Below are positions 17,844 through 26,872 of a stretch of DNA of 64,000 bases, piece after piece; within the stretch, counting starts at the first letter, position 1, and every line of letters begins with the position of its first letter. Source of the DNA: UM-FILTER-40-17 sp032251335 (lineage in GTDB: Bacteria; Bacteroidota; Bacteroidia; Flavobacteriales; Flavobacteriaceae). Under the pieces are notes generated by a model that saw only the letters and a program-made list of their open reading frames with translations, searched no databases and was not told the origin of the DNA. The stretch lies in NCBI GenBank assembly GCA_032251335.1, contig JAVVDW010000001.1:241585-305584 (forward strand). Reading direction: 5' to 3'. A program made the translations under genes and the position numbers.

Positions 17844-18156
17844 TTTTTCGGCATTACTCATCGCTTCTATACTGGCAATCAGTATTTTGAGTGTTGATGC
17901 TGCTAAATTGGTGCACAGTATTCACCACCACAGTACAAAAAATTGCACACAGACAGGACCTGCTCATTTTCATGAAAAACCCTTGGATTGCAAATTTTGC
18001 GGCATCCATTTTTCACCTGTAGTTTACGCCAAAACTGTATCTTTTCAAAATTTTGAAACAACTGTAGAAACTGAAATTCTTACATTTTACCAATCTTTTA
18101 TAAGGTTTGACCTCTCGTATTCCTTCCGCTTGAGAGGGCCGCCAACAATAGCTTAG
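17824..18156 (+). CDS. Small His/Cys-rich exported protein, probable metal-binding partner of the TonB receptor
   Basis: 110 residues with an N-terminal hydrophobic segment (about 9-26). The following 35 residues are dense in metal ligands: His31, His34, His35, His36, Cys41, His48, His50, Cys56, Cys59 and His62 (HSIHHH, then AHFHEKPLDCKFCGIHF). The C terminus ends RLRGPPTIA, a short motif I associate with similar small proteins encoded just before TonB receptors in Bacteroidota. It sits 49 bases before the receptor start and overlaps the preceding gene. A role in handling zinc or copper is inferred from ligands and context; no named family is certain. Confidence 0.7.
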   Translation: MTPKHHNFSALLIASILAISILSVDAAKLVHSIHHHSTKNCTQTGPAHFHEKPLDCKFCGIHFSPVVYAKTVSFQNFETTVETEILTFYQSFIRFDLSYSFRLRGPPTIA

Positions 18157-18205
18157 TTAGTTGATTTTTATTACATTATTATTATTTACTAAGTTATTAT
18201 TTATC

Positions 18206-20416
18206 ATGAAAAACTTGTTTTTACTGCTTTTTGCGTTTGTGGGTTTCGCTACATTCGCACAAAACCAAATAACAGGCACTGTAAAAGATGCCGCAACAGG
18301 TGAATTGCTCCAAGGCGCCAGTGTTTACATACCAAAAATCGAAAAAGGCACGGTCACAGACCTAAACGGTGTCTTTACATTAAACAATCTTCCGGGTGGG
18401 ATGGTTCGATTGGTAATTTCCCTGCTCGGTTTTGAAACCTATTCTACAAATGTTGATCTTTCAAACAACAAATCAGATGTTTCCATTTCACTCAAACCCT
18501 CTGTTTTCGAAATGAACGAAGTGGTCGTTTCTACACCTTTTCAAAAATTACAGAAGGAAAATGTCATGAAAATCGAAAAGGCTTCTGTAGAAAGTTTGCT
18601 GCAATCCGGAGCACCCACGTTGGCGGAAAGCCTGACAAACATACCCGGTGTTTCCAATTTTAGCACGGGTATCAGCATTGGCAAACCGGTCATTAGAGGT
18701 TTGAGTGGCAATAGAATTGTGGTTTATACACAAGGTGTCAGATTGGAAAATCAGCAATTTGGCGACGAGCACGGCTTGGGCTTGGGCGAAGGCGGTTTCG
18801 AAAGCGTAGAGGTCATTAAAGGCCCGGCTTCCCTACTCTATGGCAGCGATGCCTTGGGTGGTGTTTTGTATTTTACACCTGAAAATTTTGCGCCTGACAA
18901 TCAAATCAGTGGCGACGCATCTGTTGAATACGTTTCAAACACACAAGGTGTAAAATCAAATGTGGGGGTAAAAATGTCCGGAGAAACTTTCAAATTTTTA
19001 ATCAGAGGCAGCGTGGCCAGCCATGCAGATTACGAAACCCCCGATGATGGTCGCGTGACCAATTCCAGATTTAACGAACAAGACCTTAAGACCGCATTGG
19101 GCTACAACAAAAACAATTTTAAAACGACGCTGCGATACAACTTCAATCGCTTGCGCATTGGTCTTCCCGAAGAAATTGAGGCGCAAAGCAAATCAAAATC
19201 GATAGAACTGCCATTTCAGGACATCGACAACCATGTTTTGAGTTCGCAATCGGCTTTGTTTCTGAAAAATTCGCACTTGGAACTCAATTTGGGTTACTTG
19301 TACAACCACAGAAAAGAATTGGAAGATTCCAGAACCGATCCTGCGCTGGGTTTCCAACTGACCACTTTTAACTATGATCTCAAATATCATTTGCCCAAAT
19401 GGGGAAATTTTGAAACCATAGTAGGCGTACAAGGCATGTATCAAGACAACGAGAACTTTGGCGAAGAACAATTGGTTCCGGACGCCATCACCAAAGATAT
19501 TGGATTTGTGGCCACATCACTCTACACTTTTGGGCAGCAGGCTTTACAGTTTGGCATCAGAGTGGACAACAGAAACATTCGGGCAGAAGACAAAGGGGAT
19601 GCCGGAGAAGAAGGTTTCTTTGAAAACTTTGACAGAAGTTTTACAGCTTTTAATGCGTCATTGGGCTATAAAATTGCTTTTGCCAAGAACTATTTGGCCA
19701 GGTTAAATGTAGCGAGTGGCAGTCGTTCTCCAAATTTGGCCGAACTGGCATCAAATGGCGTTCACGAAGGTACAAACCGTTTCGAAATCGGCAATGTGAA
19801 TTTGGATAAGGAACAAAACATACAAGTAGATCTGTCTTTGGAATTTGCCAACCAACATTTTGAACTGACGGCAGACGGATTTTTCAACCGCATCAATGAT
19901 TTTATCTTCGTGGTACCTGAAGATCGTTTTGTGGGCGAAGAGCAAGTTTTCAACTTTGCACAAGAAGATGCCAATTTATACGGCGGAGAGATTTTTCTTC
20001 ACTTACATCCGCACCCACTCGATTGGTTGCACCTAGAAAGTGGTTTTGAACTTGTTTTGGGTAAAATTTTGGGGGGCGACGACCTGCCGCTGATACCCGC
20101 CAAAACAATAAGCAACACCTTGAGAGTGGAATGGAAAGATGTAAAACTATTTAAAAACTTCTACGCCTTTGCCAAGCATCAATATACCTTTGAGCAAAAC
20201 AAGGTGAGCAGTTTTGAAACCCCGACGGCAGATTATAACCTAGTCAGTGCAGGTTTGGGAGCAGAATTAAACCTTAAAAACAACCTCATCAGATGGTCTG
20301 TATCGGCTACCAATCTTTTTGACGAAACCTACATCCCACATTTGTCTCGACTCAAAATTGACGGCATACCCAATATTGGAAGAAATATAAACCTCAAAAT
20401 TGGATATCTTTTTTAG
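18206..20416 (+). CDS. TonB-dependent outer-membrane receptor, probably for a metal
   Basis: 736 residues from ATG 18206, which opens a good signal peptide (MKNLFLLLFAFVGFATFAQ); a TTG 45 bases upstream is unlikely. Domains in order: CarboxypepD_reg-like repeat (residues ~20-100), plug (GAPTLAESLTNIPGVSNFSTG, RGLSGNRIVVYTQGV, VEVIKGPASLLYGSDALGG) and a 22-strand barrel ending in IGYLF with a terminal Phe. The loop EEQVFNFAQEDANLYGGEIFLHLHPHPLDWLH resembles ZnuD-type receptors. Together with the adjacent His/Cys-rich protein this suggests zinc or copper import; the substrate is inferred. Confidence 0.88.
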   Translation: MKNLFLLLFAFVGFATFAQNQITGTVKDAATGELLQGASVYIPKIEKGTVTDLNGVFTLNNLPGGMVRLVISLLGFETYSTNVDLSNNKSDVSISLKPSVFEMNEVVVSTPFQKLQKENVMKIEKASVESLLQSGAPTLAESLTNIPGVSNFSTGISIGKPVIRGLSGNRIVVYTQGVRLENQQFGDEHGLGLGEGGFESVEVIKGPASLLYGSDALGGVLYFTPENFAPDNQISGDASVEYVSNTQGVKSNVGVKMSGETFKFLIRGSVASHADYETPDDGRVTNSRFNEQDLKTALGYNKNNFKTTLRYNFNRLRIGLPEEIEAQSKSKSIELPFQDIDNHVLSSQSALFLKNSHLELNLGYLYNHRKELEDSRTDPALGFQLTTFNYDLKYHLPKWGNFETIVGVQGMYQDNENFGEEQLVPDAITKDIGFVATSLYTFGQQALQFGIRVDNRNIRAEDKGDAGEEGFFENFDRSFTAFNASLGYKIAFAKNYLARLNVASGSRSPNLAELASNGVHEGTNRFEIGNVNLDKEQNIQVDLSLEFANQHFELTADGFFNRINDFIFVVPEDRFVGEEQVFNFAQEDANLYGGEIFLHLHPHPLDWLHLESGFELVLGKILGGDDLPLIPAKTISNTLRVEWKDVKLFKNFYAFAKHQYTFEQNKVSSFETPTADYNLVSAGLGAELNLKNNLIRWSVSATNLFDETYIPHLSRLKIDGIPNIGRNINLKIGYLF

Positions 20417-20489
20417 CGAGCAGAGTTCGATTAGAAACAGTTGTATGATTTGAATTTTGGGTGATTTACACAATCGGTTAAAATTTCTT

Positions 20490-20556
20490 CATAGTGCAGC
20501 CGAGCACAGTTGAGGTCTTTGATAAATAGGCCTCGACTGCGCTCGGCCTGACTATG
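20490..20556. repeat. Imperfect inverted repeat, GC-rich arms
   Basis: Two 26-base arms (20490-20515 and 20531-20556) match at 21 of 26 positions and are separated by 15 bases. The arm core GCCGAGC(A/G)CAGT(T/C)GAGG is GC-rich in an AT-rich surround. It can form a long hairpin just after the TonB receptor stop and looks like a dispersed REP-type element, although only one copy is in this window. Confidence 0.6.
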
Positions 20557-20665
20557 GTGAGTTTACTTTTATGAATGAACGTCTAAGCTTTATAATGAAT
20601 TAAAGCTTAAACCAGACAATCTGATATTTATGATAATTGTTGTTGATTTGTAAAACACTAAAAAA

Positions 20666-20693
20666 AAAACCGGAACACCCCTGCTCCGGTTTT
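20666..20693. terminator. Bidirectional terminator
   Basis: Perfect 9-bp stem AAAACCGGA / TCCGGTTTT with a 10-base loop. On the minus strand it is followed by eight or more T, so it best serves the PfkB kinase gene; on the plus strand it could also end receptor transcripts. Confidence 0.75.
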
Positions 20694-20834
20694 ACTAACT
20701 CAAAATAACCTGAATGAAACACGTAACTAATCCGATACAAATATGCAGTGAATTCGCTTCTCGGAAGTTAGGTTAATATTATCAAAAAGTGATTTAGATG
20801 TTATATGTTAATAACGCAAAACCATTATACAATC

Positions 20835-21803
20835 TTAGCCGTAATGCGCAGCAATAATAGCCTCCGTTTCTGCCAAATTTTTAAACACTTCATAAGTCTT
20901 TCCCTGTGTGCGTAGTGAACCTAATGTATTGGCAAACTGCGCTGCTTTTATAGGGTCTTTATACACGGCAAAGCCGAAAGCAAGACCGCCGGCAAATGAA
21001 TCGCCACAACCGGTTGTGTCTATCACTTCTTTCACCGGTACAGATGGTATCCAATCTTTTTTAAGCGCGCCATCTTCTTTGGTATAAGCAACACACCCGC
21101 GTGAGTCCAAGGTTACATAAAGCACTTTTACACCTTTGCTTAAAACATGGGCTGCAAAATCATCGAGGTGTGCCGTATTTTCATCATCGTAATGCCCCAT
21201 TTCATCGAGTGTATATTCATTTTTAAACCAAGACGCTTGCGATTCTTCCAAATTCATTTTCAAAACATCAATATACGGAAGCCATTCATCTCTGTCTATC
21301 CAAAATTTTCGCTCTCGCACACCGGCCACCGTTACGGTTGAAGTAGGCCCATGTGCGTCAAAAATAATGGTACCTTTGCTGTTTTCTTTCAAATATCGAA
21401 GCGTACTGAGCGATATTTCAAAATCTGTTATAGGTACAAAAACAAAGGCATCGGCGTCTGTAAAAGGTGCTACATCCTCCGGTAAAATTGGGTTCATAAA
21501 AGCGGTTTGCTTTTCTAAGCGGTTGTTTTGATCTATAAAATTGAGCTCAATCACAGAGCCGCAATTGTTTTTGCAACACAAACCAGATACATTGATATTG
21601 TCATAAGCCGCAAATAAATCGGCTATAGGCTTGTGATCTTTTTGATGCACATGAGAAATCGGAATTACCTCGCCTTTTCCATCCAACAATTTGGCCAAAG
21701 CAATCGTCGGATGCGTCACCGCGCCATATTTTTTTATCGTCTCATTTTTGTGTGTGACTATAGTGTCGCGAGGAATCGGACCTAAAACAGCAATTTTGTA
21801 CAT
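20835..21803 (-). CDS. PfkB-family carbohydrate/nucleoside kinase
   Basis: 322-residue ribokinase-type kinase. The C-terminal signature VIDTTGCGDSFAGGLAFG holds the anion-hole glycines and the catalytic Asp (second D). N-terminal PIPRDTIVTHKNETIKKYGA replaces the usual GG loop and does not point to a known sugar. The substrate is undetermined: adenosine, ribose or fructose phosphate are all possible. A conserved-looking CCKNNCGSV segment near residue 76 is unusual. The gene is transcribed alone, away from the mutase gene, with a TATATTT-type box upstream. Confidence 0.82.
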   Translation of the reverse strand: MYKIAVLGPIPRDTIVTHKNETIKKYGAVTHPTIALAKLLDGKGEVIPISHVHQKDHKPIADLFAAYDNINVSGLCCKNNCGSVIELNFIDQNNRLEKQTAFMNPILPEDVAPFTDADAFVFVPITDFEISLSTLRYLKENSKGTIIFDAHGPTSTVTVAGVRERKFWIDRDEWLPYIDVLKMNLEESQASWFKNEYTLDEMGHYDDENTAHLDDFAAHVLSKGVKVLYVTLDSRGCVAYTKEDGALKKDWIPSVPVKEVIDTTGCGDSFAGGLAFGFAVYKDPIKAAQFANTLGSLRTQGKTYEVFKNLAETEAIIAAHYG

Positions 21804-22104
21804 ATATAATATCTAAATGTTAAAAAATAAAGCTTGTTGGTTGATGTTTTATCAAAAAAAACCATCTAAAAAACAAATATATCAAAAAAAACAGCCATGA
21901 AGTAATGCAACTCAACAAATTTCAGAGCGGCTTTTAAAAATATATATTTAAATATTGATAACAAATTATAGATTTACATTGTCTTTGTTAATCATTTTCA
22001 AATAAAAAAGCTTGTTTTTTAAATTATATGTAAATTGCAAGCGTTTAATTTTCATACAAATCATATAGAAATCGTTGTATTTTTGATAAATATTTAACCT
22101 CTTG
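21804..22104. other. AT-rich divergent promoter region between PfkB kinase and acyl-CoA mutase
   Basis: 301 bases, strongly AT-rich. A minus-strand TATATTTG box lies at 21874-21881 (kinase side) and a plus-strand TATTTTTG box at 22078-22085 (mutase side). Neither has a convincing -33 partner. No coding potential seen. Confidence 0.5.
22078..22085 (+). promoter_or_regulatory. -7 promoter box of the acyl-CoA mutase gene
   Basis: TATTTTTG fits TAnnTTTG and lies 19 bases before the ATG at 22105. No clear -33 TTTG at 19-21 bases. Confidence 0.4.
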
Positions 22105-25100
22105 ATGACGCCTATCTCACCTTACAAACCTGTACATAATATCCGCATCGTAACGGCCGCTTCGCTTTTTGACGGCCATGATGCTGCCATCAACATTATG
22201 CGTCGAATCATACAAAGCACCGGCGTAGAAGTGATTCACCTTGGGCATGACCGAAGTGTGGACGAAGTGGTCAACACGGCCATACAAGAAGATGCACACG
22301 CCATAGCTCTGACTTCCTACCAAGGCGGTCACAACGAATACTTCACCTATATGTATGATTTGTTGAAAGAGAGAGGTGCTTCACACATTCGTATTTTTGG
22401 CGGTGGCGGCGGTGTCATTTTACCGGAAGAAATAAAAGCATTGATGGAAGCCGGCATCACGCGTATTTACAGTCCGGATGACGGTCGGGAATTAGGCCTG
22501 CAGGGCATGATTAACGATTTGGTTTCTCGTGCCGATTCTAAAATGAAAATACCGGACAGCGCAATCGATTTGCAACAGCAAATCAACTTAAAAAACCCGG
22601 GTATTATAGCCCGACTTATTAGCTTGGCCGAAAACCAACACGAGGCTTTTTTAAGTCTTTTTGATACGCTCCAAAAACCCAATCGCAACACACCCGTACT
22701 CGGTATCACCGGTACCGGAGGCGCAGGAAAATCCTCGTTGATTGACGAACTCATCAGACGTTTTATCCAAGATTTTCCGGATAAACACCTCGGTATTATT
22801 TCAGTAGATCCGTCCAAACGAAAAACAGGCGGTGCCTTACTGGGCGATCGCATCAGGATGAATGCCGTAAACCACCCCAATGTGTATATGCGCTCATTGG
22901 CAACCAGACAATCCAATTTGGCTCTGTCTAAATATGTGGCCGAAGCAGTGGCCGTTTTGAAAGCTGCCCAATTCGATTTAATCATACTCGAAACTTCCGG
23001 AATAGGCCAAAGTGACACCGAGATTTTGGAACACTCAGATGCCTCACTCTATGTGATGACTCCAGAATTTGGCGCCGCCACCCAACTGGAAAAAATTGAC
23101 ATGCTCGACTTTGCCGATTTGGTCGCCATCAACAAATTTGACAAACGCGGCGCTGCAGATGCCTTGCGCGACGTCAAAAAACAATATCAAAGAAATCATC
23201 AATTATGGGACATAGAAGCTGATAAAATGCCCGTTTTTGGCACCATCGCTTCTCAGTTTAACGATCCGGGCATGAATGCGCTCTACGCAGCCGTGCTCAA
23301 AACACTCAACCAAAAATGTAAGCAGGATTTTAAAAGTAACTTGGAAGTTTCTGATGCACTTTCCGAAAAAATATTCATCATCCCGCCCAAACGCGTCCGG
23401 TATCTCTCCGAAATAACAGAAAACCATCGGATGCTTCAAAAAAAACATCAAGAACAAATTGAGATTGCCCAAAAACTATATGGACTGTATTTGAGTATTT
23501 CCTTCTTCTCCGGAGCAGAACCCGTATTGGATGAAAACGGCTTACACCTCTCAGATACGACTGAGGAGAACGCCAGACTGTCTGATGCATTTCAAAATCT
23601 CCGAAAAAAACTCTTACCGGCACACTGGGATTTTATATTGCAGTGGAAGCAAACCCAACAAGCATATAAAAACACCGAATATATTTTTAAAGTAAGAGAT
23701 AAAGAAATTGCGATTCAAACGCATACGCAATCGCTCTCCGGATCTGAAATTCCAAAAATTGCCTTGCCCAAATACGAAGCTTGGGGCGACTTGCTCCGTT
23801 GGTCTTTGCAAGAAAATGTACCCGGAAAATTTCCATACACAGCAGGCATATATCCCTTTAAAAGACAAAACGAAGATCCCACGCGTATGTTTGCCGGCGA
23901 AGGCAGTCCGGAACGCACCAACAAACGTTTTCATTACGTGAGTATGGGATTGCCCGCCAAAAGACTTTCAACGGCCTTTGACAGTGTAACACTCTATGGC
24001 AGAAATCCGGATTTTAGACCCGATATATACGGAAAAATTGGCAATGCGGGGGTTTCTGTTTGCTGCTTGGACGATGCCAAAAAACTGTATTCCGGATTCG
24101 ACTTGTCAGATGAAATGACGTCTGTAAGCATGACCATCAATGGGCCTGCGCCTATGTTGTTGGCGTTTTTTCTGAATGCAGCCATCGATCAAAATTGTGA
24201 AAAATACATTAAAGAAAACGGTCTTGAAAAAGAAGTTGAAAGCAAGATTGAACAAATCTATCGCGACAAAGGCATTTCGAGGCCCGTTTATAACAACTAT
24301 GATGAGGCAGGCGCTTTGCCCGAAGGGAATAACGGTCTTGGATTGATGTTGCTAGGCATTACGGGTGATCAGGTTTTGCCCGAAGCGGTTTACCAAAAAA
24401 TAAAAGCCAAAACCCTTTCCCGGGTTCGCGGCACGGTTCAGGCCGATATACTCAAAGAAGATCAGGCGCAAAATACTTGTATTTTTTCTACGGAATTTGC
24501 CCTAAGGCTGATGGGCGATGTACAAGCCTATTTTATTGAGGAAAAAGTGAGAAACTTCTATTCGGTCTCCATCTCAGGTTATCATATTGCAGAGGCAGGT
24601 GCAAATCCAATTACACAATTGGCGTTTACTTTGTCCAACGGCTTCACCTATGTGGAATACTATCTGAGTAGAGGCATGCACATCGACGATTTTGCACCCA
24701 ATTTGTCATTCTTCTTTTCCAACGGCATCGATCCGGAGTATGCCGTTATTGGCCGTGTAGCCCGTCGAATTTGGGCGCGTGCCATCAAAGATAAGTACGG
24801 AGGCAGCGAGCGATCACAAATGCTCAAATATCACATTCAAACCTCCGGAAGGTCTCTGCATGCGCAAGAGATTGATTTTAACGACATAAGAACCACGCTA
24901 CAGGCACTCTATGCCATTTATGACAACTGCAATTCGCTGCACACCAATGCCTACGACGAAGCCATCACGACGCCTACAGAAGCATCCGTCCGCAGGGCAA
25001 TGGCTATACAACTTATCATCAACAAGGAATTGGGTCTGACCCAAAATGAAAATCCCTTGCAAGGTTCGTTTATTATCGAAGAACTCACAGACTTAGTTGA

Positions 25101-25527
25101 AGAAGCCGTCTTGGCTGAGTTTGACAGCATTACGGAGCGCGGCGGGGCGTTGGGTGCTATGGAAACCATGTACCAGCGATCTAAAATTCAGGAAGAAAGC
25201 CTGCATTATGAGACACTCAAACACAATGGTGAATTTCCCATTATAGGTGTCAACACTTTTTTAAGCAGCAAAGGATCGCCGACAGTGTTGCCCGGAGAGG
25301 TCATTCGCGCCACAGAAATTGAAAAAGAAAATCAGATCCGCACCTTGCAAAACCTCCATAAAAGCTTTGAAAATGAAGCGAAAGTTTCCCTGGCTGACAT
25401 ACAAAAAGCCGCTAAGGAAAATGAAAATATCTTCGCTGTTCTAATGGAAGCAGTGAAATACTGCTCGCTGGGACAAATCACAGAAACCTTGTTCAGTGTA
25501 GGCGGTCAATACAGGAGAAATATGTAG
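22105..25527 (+). CDS. icmF: Fused coenzyme-B12-dependent acyl-CoA mutase (IcmF type, isobutyryl-CoA mutase with built-in G-protein)
   Basis: 1140 residues from ATG 22105. Three parts in order: a B12-binding domain with SLFDGHDAA (His25 as lower cobalt ligand) and the GGGGGVILPEE loop; a MeaI-like GTPase chaperone with P-loop GTGGAGKSS (203-211) and NKFDKRG; and the TIM-barrel mutase domain. In the barrel, Phe585 (YPFKR) and Gln789 (DQAQNTCIF) stand, by my motif alignment, where methylmalonyl-CoA mutase has Tyr and Arg. That fits isobutyryl/n-butyryl-CoA (or isovaleryl/pivalyl) rather than methylmalonyl-CoA. It would link branched-chain and straight-chain acyl-CoA pools. Confidence 0.9.
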   Translation: MTPISPYKPVHNIRIVTAASLFDGHDAAINIMRRIIQSTGVEVIHLGHDRSVDEVVNTAIQEDAHAIALTSYQGGHNEYFTYMYDLLKERGASHIRIFGGGGGVILPEEIKALMEAGITRIYSPDDGRELGLQGMINDLVSRADSKMKIPDSAIDLQQQINLKNPGIIARLISLAENQHEAFLSLFDTLQKPNRNTPVLGITGTGGAGKSSLIDELIRRFIQDFPDKHLGIISVDPSKRKTGGALLGDRIRMNAVNHPNVYMRSLATRQSNLALSKYVAEAVAVLKAAQFDLIILETSGIGQSDTEILEHSDASLYVMTPEFGAATQLEKIDMLDFADLVAINKFDKRGAADALRDVKKQYQRNHQLWDIEADKMPVFGTIASQFNDPGMNALYAAVLKTLNQKCKQDFKSNLEVSDALSEKIFIIPPKRVRYLSEITENHRMLQKKHQEQIEIAQKLYGLYLSISFFSGAEPVLDENGLHLSDTTEENARLSDAFQNLRKKLLPAHWDFILQWKQTQQAYKNTEYIFKVRDKEIAIQTHTQSLSGSEIPKIALPKYEAWGDLLRWSLQENVPGKFPYTAGIYPFKRQNEDPTRMFAGEGSPERTNKRFHYVSMGLPAKRLSTAFDSVTLYGRNPDFRPDIYGKIGNAGVSVCCLDDAKKLYSGFDLSDEMTSVSMTINGPAPMLLAFFLNAAIDQNCEKYIKENGLEKEVESKIEQIYRDKGISRPVYNNYDEAGALPEGNNGLGLMLLGITGDQVLPEAVYQKIKAKTLSRVRGTVQADILKEDQAQNTCIFSTEFALRLMGDVQAYFIEEKVRNFYSVSISGYHIAEAGANPITQLAFTLSNGFTYVEYYLSRGMHIDDFAPNLSFFFSNGIDPEYAVIGRVARRIWARAIKDKYGGSERSQMLKYHIQTSGRSLHAQEIDFNDIRTTLQALYAIYDNCNSLHTNAYDEAITTPTEASVRRAMAIQLIINKELGLTQNENPLQGSFIIEELTDLVEEAVLAEFDSITERGGALGAMETMYQRSKIQEESLHYETLKHNGEFPIIGVNTFLSSKGSPTVLPGEVIRATEIEKENQIRTLQNLHKSFENEAKVSLADIQKAAKENENIFAVLMEAVKYCSLGQITETLFSVGGQYRRNM

Positions 25528-25724
25528 CCCTACTTTAATCGGCATGGTGTTTGCTCACTTATGGGTGTAGGAGTTTTAAATCTTCAATCAATGTCTCTTT
25601 TAAAAAGAAACAAGTTTGATTTGTAACAAAAAAAACTTTCTAAAAGTTAAAAATAAAGCCAAGTGGTAAAACGTTAAAGTTTAAATATCTATTTTTGGCA
25701 AAAATTAAATAATTGTTTTTCGTG

Positions 25725-25732
25725 TAATTTTG
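25725..25732 (+). promoter_or_regulatory. -7 promoter box of the desaturase gene
   Basis: TAATTTTG fits TAnnTTTG exactly and lies 12 bases before the ATG at 25745, which implies a very short 5' leader. The nearest TTTG (25694-25697) is 27 bases upstream, longer than usual; a second box, TATTTTTG, occurs at 25690-25697. Confidence 0.45.
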
Positions 25733-25744
25733 TACCCAAGTATT

Positions 25745-26848
25745 ATGAATCTACCGCATTTAAGATTTCCTCGTAAAGATCAAACAAACTTTTTTAAGAC
25801 ATTGAACCATCGTGTCAACGAGTATTTTAAAGCCAACAACATCAAAAAAACCGGAAATTGGAAGCTTCACCTCAAAACCATAGTGATGTTTTCGATTTTC
25901 CTTACACCCTATTTTCTCATTTTGACGCTCGATATTTCACAGTGGTGGATGTTGGGTATGACTGTCCTCATAGGAATTGGCATGGCCGGTGTGGGCATGA
26001 ATGTGATGCACGACGGCAACCACGGCACCTATTCATCTAAAAAATGGATCAATCAGTTGATGGGTAGCAGCATCTACATACTTTCCGGAAATGTCTTTAA
26101 TTGGAAAGTGCAACACAATGTTTTGCACCATACCTATACCAACATTCCCGGACATGATGAAGACCTCGAAGCCGGAAGAATCATGCGGTTTTCCAAACAA
26201 GCCGATTGGACGCCCTTGCATCGTTTTCAGCATTACTACTCCGTTTTACTTTACGGATTGCTCACCATTAATTGGGCAATCACCACAGATTTTCTTCAAA
26301 TGAAACGCTATATCAAAAGAGGGCTTTCTGCCGATGGTAAATTGGTGCCCATTAGGGAGTGGAGTATTTTGATTATTACCAAAATAATTTATATGTCCGT
26401 TTGGATCGTCATCCCTATTTTGGTGATGAACATCGCTTGGTGGAAGATTTTGATTGGCTTTTTTGTGATGCATTACACCGCCGGACTCATTCTGAGTGTG
26501 GTGTTTCAGTTGGCACACGTTACCCACGAATCTGAAACCATTTCACCACCTGTTGACGGTCAATTGGAAGACACCTGGGCTGTACATCAATTGCGTACCA
26601 CAGCAAATTTTGGCACGCGAAACTGGTTGGTTAACTGGTTTACTGGTGGGCTAAACCATCAGGTTGAACACCATATTTTTCCAAACATCAGCCACATACA
26701 TTACAAGAAAATATCTGAGATTGTTAAAAAAACAGCGAAAGAATTCGATCTGCCGTATCACGAATTCAAAACCACACGTGCAGCTTTGGCCGCTCATTTT
26801 AATCACCTAAAAGAACTCGGCAAAAAACCGACCTATCAAACGGCCTAA
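25745..26848 (+). CDS. Membrane acyl-lipid/acyl-CoA desaturase
   Basis: 367-residue integral membrane di-iron desaturase that inserts a cis double bond into fatty acyl chains using O2. The three histidine boxes are all present: HDGNH, HNVLHH and the distal NHQVEHHIFP, where the Gln before VEHH marks the front-end (delta-5/6 linoleoyl-type) desaturase family; no cytochrome b5 domain is fused. Four hydrophobic stretches surround the boxes. Start at ATG 25745; a TTG 15 bases upstream lies inside the promoter box. The aminotransferase gene follows after 24 bases and may share the transcript. Regiospecificity is not determined. Confidence 0.9.
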   Translation: MNLPHLRFPRKDQTNFFKTLNHRVNEYFKANNIKKTGNWKLHLKTIVMFSIFLTPYFLILTLDISQWWMLGMTVLIGIGMAGVGMNVMHDGNHGTYSSKKWINQLMGSSIYILSGNVFNWKVQHNVLHHTYTNIPGHDEDLEAGRIMRFSKQADWTPLHRFQHYYSVLLYGLLTINWAITTDFLQMKRYIKRGLSADGKLVPIREWSILIITKIIYMSVWIVIPILVMNIAWWKILIGFFVMHYTAGLILSVVFQLAHVTHESETISPPVDGQLEDTWAVHQLRTTANFGTRNWLVNWFTGGLNHQVEHHIFPNISHIHYKKISEIVKKTAKEFDLPYHEFKTTRAALAAHFNHLKELGKKPTYQTA

Positions 26849-26872
26849 ATACCTAACAAAACCAGAAATACT

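Larger units (their letters stand above)
20417..20834. other. Convergent intergenic region with an inverted repeat and a terminator
   Basis: 418 bases between the TonB receptor and the PfkB kinase. It contains the imperfect inverted repeat at 20490-20556 and the hairpin at 20666-20693. I see no gene in the rest. Confidence 0.6.
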
